Shown in pieces: positions 17,372-26,466 of a stretch of 64,000 nucleotides of DNA. How positions within the stretch are numbered: position 1 is the first letter of the stretch; every line of letters begins with the position of its first letter. Source of the DNA: Oerskovia enterophila (GTDB lineage Bacteria; Actinomycetota; Actinomycetes; Actinomycetales; Cellulomonadaceae); assembly GCF_001692445.1 (NCBI RefSeq), contig NZ_MAQA01000012.1:1-64000 (forward strand), read 5' to 3'. The notes below the pieces were generated by a model that saw only the letters and a program-made list of their open reading frames with translations, was not told the origin of the DNA and did not search any database. The translations under genes were made by a program, and so were the position numbers.

Positions 17372-17526
17372 TCCTCCATGGTAGGTCTGGAGGGCCCTTC
17401 CGGCCGGGCGCCGCGAGGGTCGCCGGGGCGGATCACCCGATGACCTTGGACACGTTCTGCGCGGCTCGTCGACGTGCTCGTCGACGTGCTGGTCGAGGCG
17501 CGTCGCCCGCCGCGTCCAGCGGGTCC

Positions 17527-18681
17527 TCAGCCCCCGATCGCGCCCATGCTGCGCTCGGTGCGCGCGAAGGCCTCGGGGTCGCCTGCCGGGCCGCCGATCG
17601 CCCCGGCGTCGGGGGCCCCGCGGTCGAGACCGTGCGCGAACGGCTTGGCCCACATGGCTGCCTGCCAGGCCGCAGCGATCTGCGCGTCGGACGCGCCGTC
17701 GTCGGGCACGTGCGTGCGTGGCGCTGCCCGGGAGCCCGCGTCGTGACCCGACCGCAGGAGAGCGCGCAGGTCGACCTCCTCGTTGCCGAACAGGCACGAG
17801 CGCACGGTCCCCTCCGCGGTGAGCCGGGTCCGGTCGCAGTCCCCGCAGAACGAGCGCGTGACCGAGGCGATGATCCCGACGGTCGCGGGCCCGCCGTCGA
17901 CGGCCCACTCCTCGGCGGGGGCCGACGGGTCCTCGCGACCCACGGGAGTCAGGTCGAAGCGGGCGCCCAGGACGTCGAGCAGGCGTTCGGCCGAGACGAG
18001 CTGGTCGCGGTCCCAGTTCTGGTCCGCGTCGAGCGGCATCTGCTCGATGAACCGCAGCCGGCACCCGTGCTCCACGGCCCAGGCGAGCAGGTCGGCCGCA
18101 CCCGCGAGGGTCTCGGGCATGAGGACCGCGTTGAGCTTGACGGGCGACAGGCCCGCGTCGAGCGCGGCCTGGATCCCCGCGAGCACCTGGGGGAGCCGGT
18201 CGCGCCGCGTGAGCTCGGCGAAGTGCCGGCGGTCGATGCTGTCGAGCGACACGTTGACGCGGTCCAGCCCGGCATCCACGAGCTCGCCGACGCGCTTGTC
18301 GAGGCCGATCGCGTTGGTCGTCATCGAGATCCGCACGCCCGGGGCGGCGGCGCGTGAGCGGCGCACGATCTCGGCGAGGTCGGGGCGCATGAGCGGCTCG
18401 CCGCCCGTGAACCGCACGTCGCGGATGCCCAGGCGGTAGCCGATCCCCACGAGGCGCCCGATCTCGGCCGGGGTCAGCAGGTCCTTGCGGGGGATCGCGG
18501 GGAGCCCCTCGGCGGGCATGCAGTAGGTGCAGCGCAGCGAGCACTTCTCGGTCACCGAGACGCGCAGGTCGTGGGCGACGCGACCGTAGCGGTCGACGAG
18601 CGCCTCGGTGTCCGGGCGTCCCAGGGTGCTCGGCGCCCCGGAGGAGCGCACGCGGGGCAGGCCGAGCGCGACGGCAGTCAT
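17527..18681 (-). CDS. moaA: GTP 3',8-cyclase MoaA
   Basis: A 384-residue radical SAM enzyme that rearranges GTP in the first step of molybdenum cofactor synthesis. The SAM cluster is CSLRCTYC (Cys47, Cys51, Cys54), followed by [12 protein letters not shown]. The second cluster cysteines are in [11 protein letters not shown] and RSCLFG. The chain ends in the conserved GG motif (MGAIGG), needed for catalysis in the family. Residues 1-20 before the [13 protein letters not shown] core look unconserved; the ATG at 18681 is used. A Moco gene (moeA-moaE) lies on the other strand, convergent, so the cofactor genes are split between two promoters. Confidence 0.95.
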   Translation of the reverse strand: MTAVALGLPRVRSSGAPSTLGRPDTEALVDRYGRVAHDLRVSVTEKCSLRCTYCMPAEGLPAIPRKDLLTPAEIGRLVGIGYRLGIRDVRFTGGEPLMRPDLAEIVRRSRAAAPGVRISMTTNAIGLDKRVGELVDAGLDRVNVSLDSIDRRHFAELTRRDRLPQVLAGIQAALDAGLSPVKLNAVLMPETLAGAADLLAWAVEHGCRLRFIEQMPLDADQNWDRDQLVSAERLLDVLGARFDLTPVGREDPSAPAEEWAVDGGPATVGIIASVTRSFCGDCDRTRLTAEGTVRSCLFGNEEVDLRALLRSGHDAGSRAAPRTHVPDDGASDAQIAAAWQAAMWAKPFAHGLDRGAPDAGAIGGPAGDPEAFARTERSMGAIGG

Positions 18682-18732
18682 GGTCGCGAGTCTACGCAGC
18701 GGCGGGAGGTCGGGCGGGGTCTGCCCAGTGCT

Positions 18733-18787
18733 GAGTGCGTGATTCGGCTGGGACTCGCCGGGCGTGTCGCAGCGCGATCCGGCACTC
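18733..18787. repeat. family B palindrome, member 1 (imperfect)
   Basis: An imperfect inverted repeat, GAGTGC...GCACTC, about 27 bp per arm with a CCGGGCG centre, roughly three quarters paired and with a one-base offset. It sits between the HxlR stop (18821) and the moaA start (18681), both on the minus strand. Related to the elements at 20266 and 21431. Confidence 0.7.
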
Positions 18788-18820
18788 GGCGGGACGGCCG
18801 CGCGAACAAGCGGTGACGGG

Positions 18821-19231
18821 TCAGCGCGCGGACCGGGCGTCGTACGCCTCCTGGGCGGCGACCACCTGCGGGACCGCGCCCTCGAGGACGTCGATGAGGT
18901 CGACGAGCTTGTCGGCGACGACCCGCCCGAGGTCGGTGAGCGAGTACTCGACGTGCGGGGGGATGGTCGCGCGGACCTCGCGCACGACCAGCCCGTCGCG
19001 CTCGAGCCCCTGGAGCGTCTGGGCGAGCATCTTCTCGCTCACGCCGTCGATGCGTCGACGCAGCGCGTTGAAGCGCACGGCGCCGTCCCGCAGCCCTGCG
19101 ACGGTCAGCACTCCCCAGCGGCCCGTCACGGCCTCGAGCGCGTGGCGGGACGTGCAGCCGCGCTGGAACACGTCCGCGAGCATCTCGTCGGACGGTCCCG
19201 TGGTCTCGGGGGCGGGCTGGAGGTCTGTCAC
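18821..19231 (-). CDS. HxlR family transcriptional regulator, QorR-like
   Basis: A 136-residue winged-helix HxlR (DUF24) protein. The core reads [73 protein letters not shown], which is the family signature. It has one conserved-position cysteine, Cys26 in FQRGCTSRH, just before the core. In Corynebacterium glutamicum the HxlR protein QorR senses oxidants through a single cysteine and represses the divergent quinone oxidoreductase gene qor2. Here the divergent gene is also a qor2-like gene, with an HxlR-type palindrome between them. The start codon is GTG. Assignment as HxlR is secure; the redox role is inference. Confidence 0.92.
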   Translation of the reverse strand: MTDLQPAPETTGPSDEMLADVFQRGCTSRHALEAVTGRWGVLTVAGLRDGAVRFNALRRRIDGVSEKMLAQTLQGLERDGLVVREVRATIPPHVEYSLTDLGRVVADKLVDLIDVLEGAVPQVVAAQEAYDARSAR

Positions 19232-19296
19232 GAGGACAGCCTAGCGCGCAGGCGGTTCGTGAGCACTGTGATGTATGCCGCACTGCTGAAAGGATT

Positions 19297-19317
19297 GCAC
19301 TTACGAAAAGTTAGTGC
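19297..19317. promoter_or_regulatory. candidate HxlR operator upstream of the qor2-like gene
   Basis: Half-sites GCACTTAC and GTTAGTGC (one mismatch) are separated by 5 bases, centred about 50 bp before the quinone-reductase-like start and about 75 bp before the divergent HxlR start. Length and spacing suit a dimeric HxlR regulator. Confidence 0.65.
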
Positions 19318-19357
19318 CAGGCTGTCGCGGTACCCACCACCCCTTCAGGAGGACCCC

Positions 19358-20239
<882 letters not shown>

Positions 20240-20265
20240 CGTCGGCCTGACCGCGGCCTCCCGCT

Positions 20266-20320
20266 GAGTGCATGGTTGTGCTGCGACACGCCCGGCGTGT
20301 CGCAGCACAACCATGCACTC
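20266..20320. repeat. family B palindrome, member 2 (perfect)
   Basis: Perfect arms of 27 bp (20266-20292 and 20294-20320) around a single central base. The outer part reads GAGTGCATGG and the centre CCCGGCG. It follows the quinone-reductase-like stop by 26 bp, so it may act as its terminator. Confidence 0.9.
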
Positions 20321-20361
20321 GACGCCGACGGGCAGGTGCCGGGAACATCGTGGGCTTCCAT

Positions 20362-20381
20362 TTAGTTAAACCTTCAACTAT
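20362..20381. promoter_or_regulatory. candidate MarR operator upstream of the VOC gene
   Basis: TTAGTTA-N6-CAACTAT has the same 20-bp layout as the palindromes between the MarR gene at 5984 and its neighbour. It sits 45 bp before the VOC start, overlapping a possible promoter (TATTCT at 20379-20384). Confidence 0.6.
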
Positions 20382-20425
20382 TCTGGAAGGCAGAGGTCGG
20401 GACCCGGCCCTGGACGGAGGACACC

Positions 20426-21415
20426 ATGACTGACCGAACGAACAGCCCCGCGGAGACCGCTTCCCGCCTGCCCGGCACCGACGCCACAGCCTTCGCGACC
20501 AAGGACCTGCTGTCCGCGGAGACCGCGATGGACGCCGTGACGCTGCACGTCGCGGACCTCGACCTGATGACCCGCTACTACCGGGACGCGCTCTCCCTGG
20601 CCGTGCTGGCGCCGTCGGACGCCCTGCTCGCGGCGATCCCCGGCGCCGGGACCGGCTCGCGCGACGAGACCGTGGTCCTCGGGCGCGGCGCGACCCCGCT
20701 CGTGGTCCTGCGCCGCGGCAAGGACCTGCCGCGCGCACGCCGCGGCGAGGCGGGCCTGTTCCACACGGCCCTGCTGTTCGACGACGCGCCCGCGCTCGCG
20801 GCAGCGGTCGCCTCGGTCGCGCGCACCGCGCCCAGCACGTTCGTCGGCAGCGGCGACCACCTGGTCTCCGAGGCGTTCTACTTCACCGACCCCGAGGGCA
20901 ACGGCGTCGAGCTCTACCACGACCGCCCGCGCGAGACCTGGAGCTGGCAGGACGGCCAGGTCGCGATGGACACGCTCTACATCGACCCCAACGCGTTCAT
21001 GCAGGAGCACCTCACGGACGCGGCGCTCGAGCGTGCGCTCTCGACCGACGTCGTCGGGCCGGACGACACCGTGGTGGGGCACGTGCACCTCCAGGTGGGC
21101 GACATCCCCACGGCCCGCGAGTTCTACGTCGACACCCTGGGCTTCGAGGCCACGGCCTCGCTGCCGAGCGCACTGTTCGTCTCGGCGGGCGGGTACCACC
21201 ACCACATGGCCATGAACACCTGGAACAGCCAGGGGGCGGGGCCGCGTGCCTCGACGCTGGGCCTGGGGCAGGTCGCGATCTCGGTGCCCTCCGAGGACGA
21301 CGTCACGGCGCTCGTCGACCGGCTGTCCCGGCGCGGGATCCAGATGCGTCACGACGGCGCGACGCTGCGGTTCGACGACCCGTGGAAGAACCTCATCGAG
21401 GTCGCGGTGCGCTGA
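20426..21415 (+). CDS. VOC family ring-cleavage-type dioxygenase (CatE-like)
   Basis: A 329-residue protein with two vicinal-oxygen-chelate repeats (about residues 35-185 and 205-329). The first shows VTLHVADLDLMTRYYRDALSL and FYFTDPEGNGVELYHDRP; the second VGHVHLQVGDIPTAREFYVDTLGF and GGYHHHMAMNTW. Candidate metal ligands are the histidines in LHVAD, HVHLQ and GGYHHHM plus the Glu in GNGVELYHDRP. It resembles CatE, the catechol-2,3-dioxygenase-like enzyme that MarR-family regulators control in Bacillus. It may cleave catechols or hydroquinones, but a glyoxalase or dehalogenase role is possible. The ATG has CGGAGG upstream. Confidence 0.85.
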   Translation: MTDRTNSPAETASRLPGTDATAFATKDLLSAETAMDAVTLHVADLDLMTRYYRDALSLAVLAPSDALLAAIPGAGTGSRDETVVLGRGATPLVVLRRGKDLPRARRGEAGLFHTALLFDDAPALAAAVASVARTAPSTFVGSGDHLVSEAFYFTDPEGNGVELYHDRPRETWSWQDGQVAMDTLYIDPNAFMQEHLTDAALERALSTDVVGPDDTVVGHVHLQVGDIPTAREFYVDTLGFEATASLPSALFVSAGGYHHHMAMNTWNSQGAGPRASTLGLGQVAISVPSEDDVTALVDRLSRRGIQMRHDGATLRFDDPWKNLIEVAVR

Positions 21416-21430
21416 GGCGCGCTCGCCCCC

Positions 21431-21491
21431 CGCTGGGTGCGGCTCGTGCGGTGCGTGCCCGGCGCGGCTCGCACGAGCCCCGCACCTAGCG
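21431..21491. repeat. family B palindrome, member 3
   Basis: A near-perfect inverted repeat, outer part CGCTGGGTGCGG and centre CCCGGCG. It lies in the 85-bp gap between convergent genes (VOC ending 21415, membrane protein ending 21501), so it may be a bidirectional terminator. Confidence 0.75.
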
Positions 21492-21500
21492 GACCCCGTG

Positions 21501-22103
21501 TCAGCTCTTGGTGGCCTCGGCCTCACCGCGTGTGATGCCCAGACGCTTGGCGAACAGCTTGCGCTGCACGAGCCACCCGGCCAGCGCGAGCGCGGCCCAC
21601 GCCAGGAACGACACGACCTGCTCCCACCCCGCGGACGGGTCGCGCAGGAACCCCAGCGTGTCGGGGGACACGCGGCCCAGGCCGCCCAGCACGAGGCCTG
21701 CGCCACCGATCGTCGTGAGCCACAGCAGGGCACGGCGCCGGTACTTGTCGGCGAGGAAGCCGCACGCCGCCGCGACCGCGATGACGATGATCGCCGCGAG
21801 GACCCAGTTGCCCGAGTCGCCCGAGACCGTGCCGTAGAGCTTGGCGCCGATCACGGCGCCCGTCACGATCCCGATGAAGAACGACGCGAGCTTGAACACG
21901 AACGCCACGGCGATCCAGGCCACGAGCCCGCCCAGGACCCCGAGCAGCAGCGCGGTGGACTGGTTCGCCCCGAACAGGTCACCCAGCATCCAGCCGAGGC
22001 CGAACCCGGAGGCGATCACCGCCAGGTGGACCGAACCGACGCCGAAGAAGCACAGGAGCAACCCGACGGCGACGATGACGAGACCTGCGACGACCGGGTC
22101 CAT
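21501..22103 (-). CDS. DUF4203-type multi-pass membrane protein
   Basis: A 200-residue protein with about six to seven hydrophobic segments from residue 5 to residue 180, and a charged C-terminus (VQRKLFAKRLGITRGEAEATKS). The pattern of Gly-rich helices (VAVGLLLCFFGVGSVHLAVIASGFGLGWMLGDLFGANQSTALLLGVLGGLVAWI) resembles the TM7S3/TM198-like DUF4203 group, whose function is unknown. The ATG is at 22103, and it follows the universal stress protein gene on the same strand with a 24-bp gap, so the two may be co-transcribed. Confidence 0.75.
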   Translation of the reverse strand: MDPVVAGLVIVAVGLLLCFFGVGSVHLAVIASGFGLGWMLGDLFGANQSTALLLGVLGGLVAWIAVAFVFKLASFFIGIVTGAVIGAKLYGTVSGDSGNWVLAAIIVIAVAAACGFLADKYRRRALLWLTTIGGAGLVLGGLGRVSPDTLGFLRDPSAGWEQVVSFLAWAALALAGWLVQRKLFAKRLGITRGEAEATKS

Positions 22104-22127
22104 GAGACCTCCTGGCGTGAGGTGGGG

Positions 22128-22523
22128 CTAGTGCTTGGCCTTGATGACCAGCACGGGAGCGTGGGCGTCGAGCAGGACGCGCTGCGTGGTGCTGCCGAGC
22201 AGGAACTTGCCCACGGGGGAGCGCTTGCGAGAGCCGATCACGACGAGGCTCGCGGTCAGGCGCTCGGCCTCGTCGAGGATCGCGTCCGCGGGGTCGACGC
22301 GCGACTCGCGGTAGGTGACGCTCGCCGCGGGGGTGCCCGCGGGCAGGGCGTCGAGCAGGTGCGCCAGGTCGGGCGGGAGGGGCGGGTCGTCCTGCGGCGG
22401 GCCCTCGAGCGGGGTCAGGACGAAGATCGCCAGCGGCAGGTCTCGGCGGACCGCCTCGGCGGCTCCGGCATGCAGGGCCGCCTCACCCTGTGGCGAGTCG
22501 TTGTAGGCCACAAGAACGGTCAT
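22128..22523 (-). CDS. universal stress protein (UspA family)
   Basis: A 131-residue single-domain USP. It begins TVLVAYNDSPQGEAAL and has the nucleotide-binding C-terminal motif GSRKRSPVGKFLLGSTTQRVLLDAHAPVLVIK, matching the G-2X-G-9X-G(S/T) ATP-binding pattern. USPs accumulate in growth arrest or hypoxia in actinobacteria and often act through ATP binding; the specific role here is unknown. The ATG at 22523 precedes the membrane protein gene on the same strand by 24 bp. The upstream spacer (22524-22731) contains the imperfect palindrome at 22639-22722. Confidence 0.92.
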   Translation of the reverse strand: MTVLVAYNDSPQGEAALHAGAAEAVRRDLPLAIFVLTPLEGPPQDDPPLPPDLAHLLDALPAGTPAASVTYRESRVDPADAILDEAERLTASLVVIGSRKRSPVGKFLLGSTTQRVLLDAHAPVLVIKAKH

Positions 22524-22638
22524 CGCCGTTGTGCTCCTCGTTCGTCGTGCCCGGATCCGCGGGCAGATCGCGTGTGCCCTCGCACTCTCTCACACCCCGG
22601 GGGTGCGCGCAGGGAGCGTGGGAGCGCGTCGCACGTCC

Positions 22639-22722
22639 GGATGCCCGACGGCGCCGCGCGTCCCGTGGCGCTCGCCCCTCGTCGCGGGCTCCCCGGCGGG
22701 AAGCGGGTGGCGCCGGGCATCC
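22639..22722. terminator. imperfect palindrome between the IclR and USP genes
   Basis: Arms starting GGATGCCCGACGGCGCC and ending GGCGCCGGGCATCC surround a long interior. The position after the IclR stop (22732, minus strand) suits a terminator. The outer arm resembles the palindrome at 42462. Confidence 0.4.
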
Positions 22723-22731
22723 CGTCGCAGG

Positions 22732-23586
22732 TCAGGCGTTCGCGTCGAGTGCGTCGGGGAGGCTCAGCGACGACGGCAGGAGCGGCGGGGTCACGGACCG
22801 GACGATCCGGGCGAGCTCGCGGTGCCGGTCCGGTCCCATGCGGTCGGCCGGCGCCGTGACGGACAGTGCGGCGACGGCCTGTCCAGCGCGCAGCAGCGGC
22901 ACGGCGAGGCAGCTGATCCCTGGCTCGTTCTCCTCGGTCTCGGTCGCGTAGCCGTCGGCCCGGGCGGTGGTCAGCGTGTCCCAGAGCGAGTCCGCGGTGA
23001 TCGTCGTGGGGCCCGTGTCGCCGGTCGCGGCGGCGTACCAGGACATGGCCGAGCGATCTGTGGTCCGGAACGCGAGGAGCGCCCGTCCGAGCGCGGTCGT
23101 CGCAGCGGGGCGGCGGCGTCCGATCGCCGACCAGACCCGGACGGCCCGTGCGGGCTCGACCTTGTCGAGGTAGACGATCTCCGGGCCCGACAGGACGCCC
23201 AGGTGGATGAGCTCGCCCGACGCCTCGCACACGGCCGTGAGAGCCGGTCCCAGGAGAGCCGGCAGGTTCTCCTCGCCCAGGAACGTGTCGCCGAGCGCGG
23301 TCGCGGCAGGGCCCAGTCGGTAGCTTCCCGTCGCAGGGTCCTGGTCCGCGTAGCCGCGGAAGCGCAGGGCCGACAGGGTGCGGTGCAGCGAGGTCTTGTT
23401 GAGGCCCAGCTCGGCCGCGAGCGAGCCCAGGGTGAGCCCGCCGGGCCCGGCGGCCGCGAGCTGCTCGAGGGCGAGCAGGGCCTTGTCGACCGAGCCGAGC
23501 GGGCTGCTCGCGGCGGCGTGGTCTGCCGGGGTGCGGTCTGTCGGTGGGTGGGTACCCGGGGTCTCGGTGTTCGGGCGGGCTACCAC
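22732..23586 (-). CDS. IclR family transcriptional regulator (KdgR-like)
   Basis: A 284-residue regulator with an N-terminal winged helix (residues 30-95, core LTLGSLAAELGLNKTSLHRTLSALRFRGYAD) and a C-terminal effector domain ending DRHRELARIVRSVTP. It is divergent from KDPG aldolase (eda) and KDG kinase genes, so it is probably a KdgR-type repressor sensing a hexuronate or aldonate catabolite such as 2-keto-3-deoxygluconate. That specificity is inferred from context. A candidate operator, a 15-bp inverted pair, lies between the start codons (23614-23647). The start codon is GTG, with an unconserved N-terminal 28 residues. Confidence 0.92.
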   Translation of the reverse strand: MVARPNTETPGTHPPTDRTPADHAAASSPLGSVDKALLALEQLAAAGPGGLTLGSLAAELGLNKTSLHRTLSALRFRGYADQDPATGSYRLGPAATALGDTFLGEENLPALLGPALTAVCEASGELIHLGVLSGPEIVYLDKVEPARAVRVWSAIGRRRPAATTALGRALLAFRTTDRSAMSWYAAATGDTGPTTITADSLWDTLTTARADGYATETEENEPGISCLAVPLLRAGQAVAALSVTAPADRMGPDRHRELARIVRSVTPPLLPSSLSLPDALDANA

Positions 23587-23613
23587 CTGGGCGCTCCGCC
23601 CACGTAGAGTGAT

Positions 23614-23647
23614 TTCGTATTCCAGAACATCCGTTCACTATAACGAA
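23614..23647. promoter_or_regulatory. candidate IclR operator between the IclR gene and eda
   Basis: Half-sites TTCGTATTCCAGAAC and GTTCACTATAACGAA match at 11 of 15 positions when one is reversed, with a 4-base spacer (ATCC). It covers the intergenic region between the divergent genes and lies 13 bp before eda. Confidence 0.55.
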
Positions 23648-23659
23648 ACGCGAGGCCTC

Positions 23660-24379
23660 ATGTCACCCGCTGCGCCCCCGACCGACCTCGACCAGCTCTT
23701 CGCCACGGTGCGGGTCGTGCCCGTGGTCGTCGTGGAGGACGAGGCCCAGGCGCTCGCCCTCGGAGCCGCTCTCCTGGACGGCGGCCTGCCCATCGCCGAG
23801 ATCACCTTCCGCACCGCCGGTGCCCGCGCCGCGATCGCCGCCGTCACGCGCGAGCTGCCCGAGCTCGTGACAGGGGCCGGCACGGTCGTCAACGCCGACC
23901 AGGTCGACCAGGCCGTCGACGCCGGTGCGCGCTTCCTGGTCTCTCCCGGGCTGAGCGCCGACGTCGTGCGCCGAGCGCAGCACCACGGCCTGCCGATCTT
24001 CCCGGGCGTCGCGACGCCGTCGGACATCATGGCCGCCCTGGCCCTGGGGCTCGACGTCGTGAAGTTCTTCCCCGCCGCGATCAACGGGGGAGTGCCCGCG
24101 ATCAAGGCGCTGTCCGCGCCGTTCCCCGGCTTGCGGTTCGTCCCCACGGGCGGTGTGAGCGCGGCCAACGCGACCGAGTACCTCTCGGTGCCCTCGGTCC
24201 TGGCCGTGGGCGGCTCGTGGATGGTCGAGAAGTCCCTCGTGGAGGCCGGAGACTTCGCCGAGATCGCGCGCCGCTCGGCGCAGGCCGTCGCCCTCGCGGC
24301 GTCGCTCGCGCCCGCAGTGCCCACCGTCTCTCCGGCGCCCGTCGCCGGAGACCCCGCCGTTGCCGCCGCAGGAATGTGA
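23660..24379 (+). CDS. eda: bifunctional KDPG/KHG aldolase
   Basis: A 239-residue class I aldolase that splits 2-keto-3-deoxy-6-phosphogluconate into pyruvate and glyceraldehyde 3-phosphate. The Schiff-base lysine is Lys135 in DVVKFFPAA; Glu47 in IAEITFRT and the region GAGTVVNADQVDQAVDAGARFLVSPG also match. The C-terminal 30 residues are an Ala/Pro-rich extension. The start is ATG at 23660, with GAGG 7 bases upstream, and protein-like sequence only begins there (the upstream in-frame sequence is antisense to the IclR gene). The KDG kinase starts 7 bp later, so eda and kdgK form an operon feeding pyruvate and triose phosphate. Confidence 0.93.
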   Translation: MSPAAPPTDLDQLFATVRVVPVVVVEDEAQALALGAALLDGGLPIAEITFRTAGARAAIAAVTRELPELVTGAGTVVNADQVDQAVDAGARFLVSPGLSADVVRRAQHHGLPIFPGVATPSDIMAALALGLDVVKFFPAAINGGVPAIKALSAPFPGLRFVPTGGVSAANATEYLSVPSVLAVGGSWMVEKSLVEAGDFAEIARRSAQAVALAASLAPAVPTVSPAPVAGDPAVAAAGM

Positions 24380-24385
24380 GCTGAC

Positions 24386-25513
24386 ATGACCGACACGACC
24401 ACCCTTCCCGCCGGTGCCCCCCTGGAGCTGCGCCCGGCCGCGGACTGCACCTACGACGTCGTCTCCCTGGGCGAGGTCATGCTCCGCCTGGACCCGGGCG
24501 AGCGCCGCATCAAGACGACCCGCTCGTTCGACGCGTGGGAGGGGGGAGGCGAGTACAACGTCGCGCGCGGCCTGCGCCGCTGCTTCGGCCTGCGCGGTGC
24601 GATCGTCACGGCGCTCGCGGACAACGAGGTCGGCCGCCTGGTCGAGGACCTCATGCTCACGGGCGGCCTCGACACGAGCTACGTGCAGTGGGTCCCGTAC
24701 GACGGGATCGGTCGCACGGTCCGCAACGGGCTCAACTTCACCGAGCGCGGATACGGCGTGCGCGGCGCGGTGGGCGTGAGCGACCGCGGCAACACCGCGA
24801 TCGCCCAGATGCGGCCCGAGGACGTGGACTGGGACGAGCTGTTCGGTCGGGGCGTGCGCTGGCTGCACACGGGCGGGATCTTCGCCGCGCTGTCCGCGTC
24901 GTCCGCGGACGTCGCCGAGGCCGCGATGCAGGCCGCGCGCAAGCACGGCACCGTCGTGTCCTACGACCTCAACTACCGTCCCTCGCTGTGGCAGGGCATC
25001 GGCGGGCCTGCGCGTGCGCAGGAGGTGAACCGCCACCTCGCGCAGTACGTCGACGTCATGATCGGCAACGAGGAGGACTTCACCGCGAGCCTCGGGTTCG
25101 AGATCGAGGGCGTGGACGAGAACCTGACGGACCTCGACACCGCGGCGTTCCGCGCCATGATCGAGACCGCCGCAGCCGCGTACCCGAACTTCCAGGTCAT
25201 CGGCACCACGCTGCGGGCCGTGCGCTCGGCCACGCGCAACGACTGGGGGGCCATCGCGTGGTCCCGGGTCCAGGGCTTCGCCGAGGCCACGCACCGCGCC
25301 GACCTCGAGATCCTCGACCGCGTGGGCGGGGGAGACTCGTTCGCCTCGGGCCTCGCGTACGGGCTCATGGAGCTCGGCTCGATCCAGGAGGCCGTCGAGT
25401 ACGGCGCGGCCCACGGGGCGATCGCGATGACCACGCCGGGCGACACGTCGACGGCGTCGCTCGCCGAGGTCCGCAAGCTCGCCTCGGGCGGGAGCGCGCG
25501 CGTGCAGCGCTGA
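24386..25513 (+). CDS. kdgK: 2-dehydro-3-deoxygluconate kinase (PfkB family)
   Basis: A 375-residue ribokinase-fold sugar kinase. It begins with the substrate lid region YDVVSLGEVMLRLDPGERRIKTTRSFDAWEGGGEYNVARGLRR and has the anion-hole/catalytic Asp in GGGDSFASGLAYGL (Asp about 317). It probably phosphorylates 2-keto-3-deoxygluconate to KDPG, supplying eda; sugar specificity is from operon context. It follows eda by six bases. The chain is longer than the usual 310-340 residues, mostly due to the N-terminal 30 residues and a segment near FASTTASLGFEIEG-like residues (about 230-260). A hairpin follows the stop. Confidence 0.88.
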   Translation: MTDTTTLPAGAPLELRPAADCTYDVVSLGEVMLRLDPGERRIKTTRSFDAWEGGGEYNVARGLRRCFGLRGAIVTALADNEVGRLVEDLMLTGGLDTSYVQWVPYDGIGRTVRNGLNFTERGYGVRGAVGVSDRGNTAIAQMRPEDVDWDELFGRGVRWLHTGGIFAALSASSADVAEAAMQAARKHGTVVSYDLNYRPSLWQGIGGPARAQEVNRHLAQYVDVMIGNEEDFTASLGFEIEGVDENLTDLDTAAFRAMIETAAAAYPNFQVIGTTLRAVRSATRNDWGAIAWSRVQGFAEATHRADLEILDRVGGGDSFASGLAYGLMELGSIQEAVEYGAAHGAIAMTTPGDTSTASLAEVRKLASGGSARVQR

Positions 25514-25523
25514 CCGTGCTCGT

Positions 25524-25580
25524 CGAGATGCGGCGAACGGGGGTCCGGGAGCGTTCCGGGCCCCCGTTCGCCGCATCTCG
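25524..25580 (+). terminator. long hairpin after kdgK
   Basis: Perfect 20-bp arms (25524-25543 and 25561-25580) read CGAGATGCGGCGAACGGGGG and its complement, with a 17-base loop containing CCGG...CCGG. It begins 10 bp after the stop, consistent with a terminator. Confidence 0.7.
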
Positions 25581-25763
25581 GGGCGGCTGGGGGCGGCCCC
25601 GGGGGCCGTCGCGCTCGCACTTCGCCCGGTCGCCGTTCGTCGGCGGCGCGCCGTCCCCATCCCGAGCGGTGCCCGGAGGTCGCGGCTAGGGTGGACGAGG
25701 ACGGACAGATCGGACACGGTGCGTCGGGAGCCTCCGTGGCCCGACGCGCACGAGGAGGTTCAC

Positions 25764-26132
25764 GTGGTGCAGCGTGGTGAGGTGCCGTTGGGCCGCCTCC
25801 CGCGACGCACGGTCGACGCGCCGTCCGACATCGCCCGAGCGGTCGAGCACGCGCGCATCCTGCGCGGGGCCGGGGACCCCACCGGCGCGGCCCGCGTGCT
25901 CGACAGGGCGTTCGACGCCGAGGGCGTCAGGACCCGCACCGTGTCCGAGCGCCTGCGCTTCCGGGCGCTCGTCCTGCGGGCGGACCTCGCGCTCCAGCTG
26001 CACGACGACGTCGCGGCCGCCCGGTTCCTCGCAGGCGCCGAGGCGCTGCCCCTGCTCGCGGACGCGCTCGCGGCGCTCGACGACGACCTGCACCTGGCGG
26101 AAGAGCTGCGCGAGCGTCTCGACGTCGACTGA
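25764..26132 (+). CDS. hypothetical protein, possibly TPR-like
   Basis: A 122-residue protein, unrecognised. It is helical-looking and Ala/Leu/Arg-rich, with a pattern such as ARAVEHARILRGAGDPTGAARVLDRAF and LRFRALVLRADLALQLHDDVAAARFLAGAEAL that resembles two tetratricopeptide-type helix pairs; this is inference from composition. I prefer the GTG at 25764 because GAGGAGG (25751-25757) lies 6 bases upstream; a GTG at 25719 would add 15 residues. No signal or membrane segment. The 3' end carries a 17-bp repeat across the stop codon. It is separate from kdgK. Confidence 0.6.
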   Translation: MVQRGEVPLGRLPRRTVDAPSDIARAVEHARILRGAGDPTGAARVLDRAFDAEGVRTRTVSERLRFRALVLRADLALQLHDDVAAARFLAGAEALPLLADALAALDDDLHLAEELRERLDVD

Positions 26133-26169
26133 CGCTCGACGTCGATTGCTGCTCGACGTCGACTGCGCC
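26119..26169. repeat. 17-bp tandem repeat across the stop codon, three copies
   Basis: Copies at 26119, 26136 and 26153 share CTCGACGTCGAYTG followed by three variable bases. The first overlaps the last codons and stop of the hypothetical gene ending at 26132. No function apparent. Confidence 0.85.
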
Positions 26170-26224
26170 GCTGCCCTGAGCCCGCCCGGTGGGTCTCGAC
26201 GACGGCTCCCCTTCCCACCGCTTC

Positions 26225-26270
26225 GTTGTCAGAACTGGGCCGGGGGATAGCCAGGTGTGGTTCTGACAAC
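26225..26270. repeat. family A palindrome, member 3
   Basis: Arms GTTGTCAGAAC (26225-26235) and GTTCTGACAAC (26260-26270), 11 bp perfect, with a 24-base G-rich interior TGGGCCGGGGGATAGCC... Same outer sequence as members 1 and 2 but a different interior. Confidence 0.8.
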
Positions 26271-26375
26271 TCATCGGGGCGGCGCGAGGTCGCGGCGACC
26301 CCGGCGTGACGTGGTGACGTCGTCGACATGGCGGTGCACGACGCGGAGCGGCGAGGCGGTGACGCAGCGTGGACT

Positions 26376-26423
26376 AGTTGTCAGAAGTGGGTCGGGGGAT
26401 AGCCCGGTGTGGTTCTGACAACT
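26376..26423. repeat. family A palindrome, member 4
   Basis: Arms AGTTGTCAGAA (26376-26386) and TTCTGACAACT (26413-26423) with an interior very close to member 3 (GTGGGTCGGGGGATAGCC versus CTGGGCCGGGGGATAGCC). It lies about 150 bp from member 3. Confidence 0.8.
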
Positions 26424-26466
26424 CATCCGTGCGGGCGCGTCCCCCACGCCGCCCCCAACCCCTCCC

